A DNA stretch of 28,322 bases, taken from the NCBI GenBank assembly GCA_964549995.1, contig CAZJXF010000034.1:1-28322 (forward strand). The letters run 5' to 3'. The notes under the pieces were generated by a model that was not told where the DNA came from, made no database searches, and saw nothing but the letters and a program-made list of their open reading frames with translations. The position numbers and the translations under genes are program-made. Origin of the DNA: Desulfatirhabdium sp964549995. Lineage in GTDB: Bacteria; Desulfobacterota; Desulfobacteria; Desulfobacterales; Desulfatirhabdiaceae. This document shows positions 22,902 to 28,322 of the stretch, in pieces; positions within the stretch are counted from its first letter, which is position 1; the number at the start of each line of letters is the position of its first letter.

Positions 22902-23070
22902 GCAGGCAGGTCTTCTGACTTTCGATTCATCCTACCGGCAGCGCCTTCCCGATGCCTGACGGCGATCAGTGGCTTAATGGCTGCTTTCGTCCTCGAATAC
23001 AGCGGCGGGCCCGTCCCCGATTCTCACGGGGTTCCCTCCTGTCGGCCCCTTTTGGGGGCACCTGTTCGAT
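22902..23070 (-). ncRNA. Cobalamin riboswitch
   Basis: Read on the minus strand, the aptamer hallmarks occur in order. ACAGGTGC opens P1. GGGAA and a GGGACGGGCCCGCCGCTGTA segment follow, with CCGCCGCTGTA at 23008-22998. The invariant B12-box GCCACTG is at 22973-22967, GGGAAGGC comes next, and AGTCAGAAGACCTGCC (22920-22905) closes P1. This is the usual class I adenosylcobalamin/cobalamin architecture. It is preceded by its own promoter and followed by a terminator. It therefore represses the downstream 85-residue gene, and possibly cbiK, when cobalamin is plentiful. Confidence 0.96.
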
Positions 23071-23076
23071 GGCTTT

Positions 23077-23106
23077 TCTAAATCACACTTTCTCGTTACC
23101 TGTCAA
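23077..23106 (-). promoter_or_regulatory. Promoter of the cobalamin riboswitch transcript
   Basis: On the minus strand, TTGACA (23106-23101) is followed after 18 bp by TTTAGA (23082-23077), placing the start near 23070, right at the aptamer's P1. It lies in the short gap after the SDR gene. Confidence 0.7.
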
Positions 23107-23150
23107 TAGCAAATGATACGCCTATCCGTTGGTTTCTTGACTTTCTGCCC

Positions 23151-24644
23151 CTATTCCACCCTGGGCGGCTCGAGAACCGGCTTCCCGGTCGCCTGGGCCA
23201 GAGCCTCGAGCATGCCACGGAAAATCCATACATGGGCTGGATACAACACGTACCAGTAGACCTGGCCCCAGAGGCCGCGAGGCTGAAAGCGGGAAAGGAA
23301 TGTCAGACGGGTTTGGTGGGGCCCCTCGCTCGTCAGACGGATATCGAGAACGGCATCACCGGGCGTTTTCATCTCAGCCTGCAGCACCAGTCGCGATGGT
23401 TTCTGAACCTGTAGAACCCGCCAAAAATCGAGGGGGTCTCCCGCCGAAAGCACCCGCTCGTCCTTGCGGCCGATCCGCATGCCGATCCCCCCGATCAGTC
23501 GATCCATCACCCCCCGCAACCACCACAGACGATTCCCATAGTACCACCCCGTCTTTCCTCCGATCCGTTCGATCCACGGCCAGATATCGTCCGCCGTTGC
23601 TTCAAGAAGCGTGGAGACCCGGCATTCGAGAAGCGTTCCGCCGGCATACTCGGCATCGCCGCAATGCACCCATTCCGGCGGCCGATCGAGCCCTGCATCG
23701 AACCAGCATGAGTCCACCTGATTCGCGAGAACATCCTGGATCGCCGTCCGAATGCTTTCCCGACATCCGATCAGCCGCTGGGGAATGAGTGCTCGTATGG
23801 CATCGTCACGACAGATCACCGGCACACTCAACCCTTCGGTCAACGGAATGGCGATTGTCGACGGGATGGGGGTGATCAAATGGATCCAGTAAGCACTCAA
23901 TGTAGGGGTGACGAAAGGAACCGGAAGAATCCAGCGCTTGGGAAGGCCCGCCTCTTCGGCGTACAACTGGATCAAATCCCGATAGGTCAGGATATCCGGC
24001 CCCCCGATATCGAAGACTCGTCCAGCCGTTTTCGGCTCTTCCAGGCAACCCGCCAGGTAGTTCAACACGTTGGTGATGGCGATGGGCTGACAGGGGGTGG
24101 ACACCCAGGACGGGGTGATCATGAGCGGCAGACGATCGACGAGGTACCGCAAAATTTCGAAGGATGCGCTTCCGGCCCCCAGAATCATGGCGGCCCTCAA
24201 AACGGTGCAGGGAACATCGCCCGCCTGCAGGATGCGACCGACTTCATGGCGCGAGCGCAGATGCGCACTGAGATACGGGTTGTTTTCCTCGCCCAGGCCG
24301 CTCAGATAGATGATCCGCTCGTGACCGGCAGCCGATGCCGCTGCAGCCATGTGGATCGCCGAAATTCGGTCTGCATCGGCAAAGCGTTTTCCCTGGGCGT
24401 TCATCGAGTGCACCAGGTAATACGTCGCCCGACATCCCTCCGCAGCCTTCGTGAGAGAGACAAGATCAAGCACATCGGCTGCCGCAACTTCCAGCAGCGG
24501 ATGGGCTCCCCAGGGACGGGATCGGAGTTTGTCGATCGATCGGACCGCAGCCCGTACCCGATACCCCTTCTGGAGAAGCATCGGCACCAGCCGCCCGCCT
24601 ACATATCCGGTCGCCCCACATACGAGAATCGGTTTTTCCATCAT
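23151..24644 (-). CDS. SDR-family NAD(P)-binding protein with C-terminal DUF2867 domain
   Basis: The 497-residue protein has an atypical short-chain dehydrogenase/NmrA-like half (about 1-300) with the nucleotide motif GATGYVGGRLV near the N-terminus, a YYLVHSM segment and an IYLSGLGEE strand. A DUF2867 (SRPBCC-like) half (about 330-490) with WYYGNRLWWLRGVMDRLIGG follows. Such fusions are common in bacteria but the substrate is unknown. The ATG at 24644 overlaps the stop codon of the upstream PNPOx-like gene (TGATG) and has AGGAG five bases before it. A GTG one codon earlier and an ATG one codon later are possible. No catalytic Tyr-x-x-x-Lys triad was clearly located, so it may be a redox sensor or may lack classic SDR catalysis. 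Confidence 0.82.
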   Translation of the reverse strand: MMEKPILVCGATGYVGGRLVPMLLQKGYRVRAAVRSIDKLRSRPWGAHPLLEVAAADVLDLVSLTKAAEGCRATYYLVHSMNAQGKRFADADRISAIHMAAAASAAGHERIIYLSGLGEENNPYLSAHLRSRHEVGRILQAGDVPCTVLRAAMILGAGSASFEILRYLVDRLPLMITPSWVSTPCQPIAITNVLNYLAGCLEEPKTAGRVFDIGGPDILTYRDLIQLYAEEAGLPKRWILPVPFVTPTLSAYWIHLITPIPSTIAIPLTEGLSVPVICRDDAIRALIPQRLIGCRESIRTAIQDVLANQVDSCWFDAGLDRPPEWVHCGDAEYAGGTLLECRVSTLLEATADDIWPWIERIGGKTGWYYGNRLWWLRGVMDRLIGGIGMRIGRKDERVLSAGDPLDFWRVLQVQKPSRLVLQAEMKTPGDAVLDIRLTSEGPHQTRLTFLSRFQPRGLWGQVYWYVLYPAHVWIFRGMLEALAQATGKPVLEPPRVE

Positions 24645-25123
24645 CACATCTCCTGTTGGGACAAGTGCACGGAATCCTTCAGCTGCACCCGAACTTGATC
24701 GAGAGGTCCTTTCTGCAATTGAAGGCTATGGATTTCAAATTCCAAAACAGCGATGTCCGGTTGCGCCAGCAGTTCGGCAAGATGCGGGTGAGCGGCTTTC
24801 AGCCGATCCAAGATGCTTTTACACTCGTCCGAATCCGCTATGGGCCTGCACAGACCCGAAAGGGTCAGAGACTGAATGCGGGAGCGTTCCATGGGTTGCT
24901 GGGTTCGGGTATCGATCAGAAAGCTGATCCTCGGATAGTCCAGAACGGCCCGAAATTTGGCCGTGTTTCGAAGCGTCGCGAAATAGAGCCGATCGGCCGC
25001 TTCATGGGTTACATAAGCCATCAAACCGCAATGGGGGTTGCCTTCCGAAACGACGGCCAACACCCCCATCGATTGGCTTCGGATGATGGAAATCATCTCT
25101 GCTGTCGGTATCTGCGCTTTCAT
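24644..25123 (-). CDS. Pyridoxamine 5'-phosphate oxidase-like flavin-binding protein
   Basis: The 159-residue protein matches the split-barrel PNPOx-like family that binds FMN, F420 or heme. Visible features are an N-terminal helix, the strand MGVLAVVSEGNPHCGLMAYV, the LYFATLRNTAKFRAVLDYPRISFLIDTR segment typical of the flavin-binding barrel, and a C-terminal strand VLEFEIHSLQLQ. It is likely cytosolic. The substrate and cofactor cannot be assigned from the sequence. ATG follows a G-rich site. The stop codon shares one base with the next start, so the pair is translationally coupled and transcribed from the promoter at 25201-25229. Confidence 0.8.
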   Translation of the reverse strand: MKAQIPTAEMISIIRSQSMGVLAVVSEGNPHCGLMAYVTHEAADRLYFATLRNTAKFRAVLDYPRISFLIDTRTQQPMERSRIQSLTLSGLCRPIADSDECKSILDRLKAAHPHLAELLAQPDIAVLEFEIHSLQLQKGPLDQVRVQLKDSVHLSQQEM

Positions 25124-25200
25124 CGCCCCCCCTTGTTGTTTCCGCCTTCTTCGACATTCACGAAACAGGAACGGATAACACCTTTTTCTCGCTTGTCGAA

Positions 25201-25229
25201 ACTGTATCCGAATCGAGGTAACGAATCAA
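25201..25229 (-). promoter_or_regulatory. Probable promoter of the PNPOx-SDR operon
   Basis: On the minus strand, TTGATT (25229-25224) is followed after 17 bp by TACAGT (25206-25201). The leader would be about 70 nt. The rest of the 25124-25461 gap contains the divergent promoter for the TAXI gene and no convincing gene. Confidence 0.5.
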
Positions 25230-25313
25230 GGCATGCTCTCGCATCTATAGGATTGTACGCATGAACGTCCGATATTTCGCCGTGTTCCACCCTCATGCAT
25301 GCGAAAAACCCTC

Positions 25314-25342
25314 TTGACACCGCTCCGAATGTCCCATAATAG
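25314..25342 (+). promoter_or_regulatory. Sigma70-type promoter of the TAXI-TRAP operon
   Basis: TTGACA (25314-25319) is followed after exactly 17 bp by TAATAG (25337-25342). Transcription would start near 25349, giving a leader of about 110 nt before ATG 25462. Confidence 0.85.
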
Positions 25343-25461
25343 GTACGGGGTAAACGCCTAAAGCGGCTTCAATGAACACTCCGCTTTCAATGGATGCGCC
25401 GCGGCGCGCCTGTCTGTTTCGGTCCTTCGTTCCACCTGCCACCAACAGAAAGGAGATGAAC

Positions 25462-26457
25462 ATGAAGAAACTCGGTCTGGTCGCGCTTCTCGTTTGCTGC
25501 ATGATGGTTCCTCAAGTTCAGGCGGAATCCGCCAAAGTGATCATCGGAACCGGCGGAATCGGAGGAGTCTACTACTACTATGGAACCCAGATATCCGAAA
25601 TCCTCTCCAAAAACAACGTGGTCGCAGCAACGGCCATCCAGACGGCGGCATCCGTCGACAACATGCTTCTGATCCGGGACAAGAGCGATCCGGCCAAGAA
25701 CACCTACTTTCTGGGAACGGTTCTTCCCGATACGGCCTATGTAACCGTGACCGGAAAACACGAAAAATTCGCTGGAAAACCGGCCAAGGCCGCCATCATG
25801 TGGATGATGTATCCGAATTATCTGCATATCGTCACGACGGACAAAAGCGGCATTCACAAGCTGGCCGATCTTCAGGACAAGCGGGTGTCCACGGGCGCTC
25901 CGGGGTCCGGAACGGAATTTACCGCCCTGAACCTGCTCAAGGCTGCGAAAATCGACCCGGAAAAATTCAAGAAATGGGAGAAATTGGGAGCCAAGGAATC
26001 CGATGAGGGTCTAACCAACGGCACCCTCGACGCCTATGTATGGAGCGGCGGATTGCCGACCGGATCCATCGTCGAGCTCTCGAACACCCTCAAGCGCAAG
26101 GGCATGGAAGTCAAACTGGTCCCCCTTCCCGAATCGGATCCGGCAGTCGCCCAGTTCATGAACGACTTCAAGGGCCTGGTTGACCCGCAGACCATTTCGA
26201 AGGATGTATACGGAACGTCTGCCGATACCCCAAGCCTTGCCTTCTGGAACATGTTCGTCTGTCCGGAATCCCTTCCGGAAGAAGTCGGCTACAAAATCAC
26301 CAAGGCCGTTTTCGAGAACCTGGACGGCTTGAAGGCTGCCGTCAAACCCGCCAAAGACACGACCCCCGAAAGCACGGCCAAATTCATCGGCAAGACGGCC
26401 ATCCCGTTCCATCCCGGAGCCGTCAAGTACTTCAAGGAAAAAGGATTGGTGAAATAG
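25462..26457 (+). CDS. TAXI-family TRAP transporter substrate-binding protein
   Basis: This is a periplasmic binding protein that captures a small solute, usually an organic acid or amino acid, for a TRAP permease. The 331 residues start with a signal peptide (MKKLGLVALLVCCMMVPQVQA). Family features follow: IIGTGGIGGVYYYYG near the mature N-terminus, a TAASVDNMLLI helix, STGAPGSGTEF, and a DAYVWSGGLPTGSIVEL loop. ATG 25462 is chosen because AAGGAG lies six bases before it and the signal peptide starts there. The open frame continues to 25372 but has no support. The ligand cannot be read from the sequence. It is the first gene of a three-gene importer operon. Confidence 0.92.
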   Translation: MKKLGLVALLVCCMMVPQVQAESAKVIIGTGGIGGVYYYYGTQISEILSKNNVVAATAIQTAASVDNMLLIRDKSDPAKNTYFLGTVLPDTAYVTVTGKHEKFAGKPAKAAIMWMMYPNYLHIVTTDKSGIHKLADLQDKRVSTGAPGSGTEFTALNLLKAAKIDPEKFKKWEKLGAKESDEGLTNGTLDAYVWSGGLPTGSIVELSNTLKRKGMEVKLVPLPESDPAVAQFMNDFKGLVDPQTISKDVYGTSADTPSLAFWNMFVCPESLPEEVGYKITKAVFENLDGLKAAVKPAKDTTPESTAKFIGKTAIPFHPGAVKYFKEKGLVK

Positions 26458-26482
26458 CGACTCAAGGACCCATCGCCCCACG

Positions 26483-26872
26483 ATGAAACGGCTTCTCATC
26501 GTTTTGCTTGCCGCAGGCATCGTGGGGTTTTTCATCAAACCGGCCGTCGTCATCCAGGACGGAGCGAAATCGCTCGCGTTTTTCTGGCGCTTTCAAGAGG
26601 GAAACCTCCATTTTATCAATTCCGTCACCGATCGGCCGGTGAACATTCACTTCCGGATCACTTCCTCGTTTTCCGATTTTCGTATGGTAACCGACGAACT
26701 CACGGAGCAGTACTATACGGCTGGCGGCTATAACGTAAACGAGCGGCTCAAGCCCGAGGCCACATCGATTCTACGAAGCTGCAGCATGAGAGGAATGAAG
26801 CTGACCATCGGAAATCATCAATGGCTTGTCGAAGGGGGATGTTTGGAGGTTCGACTCTTATGGACGCTGTAA
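26483..26872 (+). CDS. DUF1850 domain protein of TRAP operon
   Basis: The 129-residue protein has a hydrophobic N-terminal helix (about 3-22) that is either a signal peptide or an anchor, followed by a small beta-rich DUF1850 domain with FRITSSFSDFRMVTDELTE and LKPEATSILRSC. DUF1850 proteins are typically encoded between a TAXI binding protein and a fused TRAP permease, exactly as here, but their role is unknown. The ribosome binding site is weak, so translation may depend on the upstream gene. The 3' end overlaps the permease start by 13 bp. Confidence 0.8.
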   Translation: MKRLLIVLLAAGIVGFFIKPAVVIQDGAKSLAFFWRFQEGNLHFINSVTDRPVNIHFRITSSFSDFRMVTDELTEQYYTAGGYNVNERLKPEATSILRSCSMRGMKLTIGNHQWLVEGGCLEVRLLWTL

Positions 26873-28322
26873 TTCGCAGAATCGTGTTCTTTCTGGCCGT
26901 CATCGGCACCCTATACCACATCTATCTCGTCATTCACCCCTACACCCCATTTGCGGATTTACGAATCTCCATCCTGGACCTCACCCAGGTTCAGCGGGCC
27001 ATGCATGTCTTTCTGATCGCCATCCTCGGCTACCTGATGAGTGTGATCCGCATCAAGGAACGGAGTGTTTTGGGCGGACTGCCGCTCGTCATCATGACCG
27101 GTGTCGTCACGATCGAATTCGTCGGTTTGGATCTACCCATCCCATTGAAAGCCTTCGGCATTCTGGTCTGGGGAATTACGATGCTCTCGGTCATCGTTCC
27201 CGTCCTCCGAAAACCGACCAATGTCCTGTGCGCCTTGCTCGCCGTTTTCCCACTGATTTATCTCATCGTCACCTATGAAAAGCTCATCTACCGGGCCATC
27301 ATGCCGGAACCCTGGGACTTGGTGATGAGTTTTTCCGAGATTCTGCTGGTACTGGGCGTCATCTTCCGCCTGAGTGGCCCGATCATGCCCACCATCGTGA
27401 TGATTTTTTTGCTGTACAATCTATACGGCAACCATATTCCCGGGCTCTTCAGCAATCCGGGCTTCAGCTTCGACATGCTTCTCGGCAAGATGTACTGTGA
27501 AACGGAGGCGGGTATTTTCGGCTCCATCACGGGTGTATCCCTCAAATACCTCATTTACTTCACGACCTTGGGCGCCCTCGTCACCCGAATGGGATTCGGC
27601 AAGATCATCGCCAACATCGCCCTGCTTTTCGTCGGCAGAAGTCCGGCATCCCCCGGCAGAGCCTGCTCGGTGATGGCCGTTCTAATGGGCATGTTCAGCG
27701 GATCGGGAGCTGCAGACACCCAGTTCGTGGCCACACTCACCAAACCCCTCTTCGAAAAGGTCAACTACAACCGCCTGGTGGCTGCAGGCGTGATTGCAAC
27801 CGTCGGATCCATTGCCTACATCACCCCGCCGGTGATGGGATCCATTTCCTTCATCATGGTCGAGCTGCTCTCCATCCCCTATTCCATGATCATTCTCATG
27901 GCTACGGGACCCATGCTTCTCTATCTGCTGGGCATCGTCACCTACAACGAGCTCTATGTCCGTCGGGAAAAGCTGCCTCAGCTCGAAATTTCCAGTCTCA
28001 TCGATTTCGGCTACTTCAAACGATACGCCTATGTTTTCATTCCGATCATTTTCATCATCGTCATGATCTATCGGGGCATTTCGATCAATGTCACGGTATC
28101 TACGGCAACGGGACTTTTTCTGCTCTTCGCCTACTTGGATAAGACCGTTCGACCCCCTGTTTCGGAAGTCTGGAAAGCCTTTGAGGAAGGGATCATTTCT
28201 CTTCTGCCCATCGCCAGTGCCGTCATTGCAGCCAACATGATCATGTCCATGATGGTACTGAGCGGGTTGGCCTCGAAGTTCTCGATCGTTCTCATGAAGA
28301 TGAGCGGCAGCAGCATCCTGCT
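26860..28322 (+). CDS. TRAP transporter fused permease (DctQM type), 3' end outside window
   Basis: From ATG 26860 an uninterrupted frame runs to the window edge (at least 487 residues). It encodes many hydrophobic helices. The first four (about 5-110) resemble the small DctQ part, and the rest the DctM-like transporter with MFSGSGAADTQFVATLTKPLF, NYNRLVAAGVIATVGSIAYITPPVMGSISFIM and the second symmetric half beginning near AFEEGIISLLPIASAVIAANMI. It is the inner-membrane channel for the TAXI protein upstream, driven by an ion gradient. GGAGG lies ten bases before the start. The C-terminus is missing only because the window ends. Confidence 0.92.
   Translation, partial: MDAVIRRIVFFLAVIGTLYHIYLVIHPYTPFADLRISILDLTQVQRAMHVFLIAILGYLMSVIRIKERSVLGGLPLVIMTGVVTIEFVGLDLPIPLKAFGILVWGITMLSVIVPVLRKPTNVLCALLAVFPLIYLIVTYEKLIYRAIMPEPWDLVMSFSEILLVLGVIFRLSGPIMPTIVMIFLLYNLYGNHIPGLFSNPGFSFDMLLGKMYCETEAGIFGSITGVSLKYLIYFTTLGALVTRMGFGKIIANIALLFVGRSPASPGRACSVMAVLMGMFSGSGAADTQFVATLTKPLFEKVNYNRLVAAGVIATVGSIAYITPPVMGSISFIMVELLSIPYSMIILMATGPMLLYLLGIVTYNELYVRREKLPQLEISSLIDFGYFKRYAYVFIPIIFIIVMIYRGISINVTVSTATGLFLLFAYLDKTVRPPVSEVWKAFEEGIISLLPIASAVIAANMIMSMMVLSGLASKFSIVLMKMSGSSIL

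Noticed and set aside
25120..25320. Minus-strand open frame of 66 codons upstream of the PNPOx-like gene
   Set aside because: It covers the likely PNPOx promoter, has no ribosome binding site and no recognisable motif.

Overview
The window looks like chromosomal DNA from a Gram-negative anaerobe, most likely a Desulfobacterota (former Deltaproteobacteria, sulfate-reducer-like) bacterium. This is inferred from a periplasmic CbiK-type cobaltochelatase known from sulfate reducers, a corrinoid-reactivation (RACo-type) protein, a TAXI-TRAP importer, a TonB-ExbBD system, a moderately high G+C content and sigma70-type promoters. Nothing points to a phage, plasmid or genomic island. Coding is dense, and the gaps between operons hold a dispersed inverted-repeat element.

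Layout. 1-2700: a glutamate-synthase-like fusion of a class II glutamine amidotransferase and a GXGXG domain, with no FMN synthase domain between them. 2722-6054 (minus): promoter, rplM, rpsI and a strong terminator, then trxB and a PepP-type aminopeptidase in tandem. 6067-8838 (minus): an NdvB-like GH17-GT2 beta-1,3-glucan enzyme with its own promoter. 8841-8990: a G/purine-rich heptad repeat tract. 9082-10692 (minus): a RACo-like ASKHA reductive activator that lacks the usual N-terminal 2Fe-2S domain. 11007-13641 (plus): proC, ccdA, a periplasmic thioredoxin and a NudL-like Nudix hydrolase. 13657-13926 (minus): a small two-helix membrane protein. 14029-18521 (plus): a ChaN-like lipoprotein, an extended purN, and sucA without sucB.

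18526-23106 is the most interesting part. It holds tonB-exbB-exbD (minus), a 651-bp gap carrying an undescribed promoter-structured RNA-terminator unit, and cbiK with a signal peptide. Upstream of cbiK lie an 85-residue unknown protein and a clear cobalamin riboswitch with its own promoter and terminator. Together with the RACo-like protein this suggests tetrapyrrole/corrinoid (and possibly heme) handling across the envelope. 23151-25229 (minus): a translationally coupled PNPOx-like protein and an SDR-DUF2867 protein. 25314-28322 (plus): a TAXI-TRAP binding protein, a DUF1850 protein and a fused TRAP permease that runs off the window.

A repeat family with terminal inverted repeats close to TGATGGACTCGCAAAAAGTC occurs at 1-66, 10756-10969, 18526-18841, 20610-20949, 20954-21264 and 22174-22195. 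One copy supplies the cbiK stop codon and another abuts the tonB start codon. Two copies also show internal, nearly palindromic arms.
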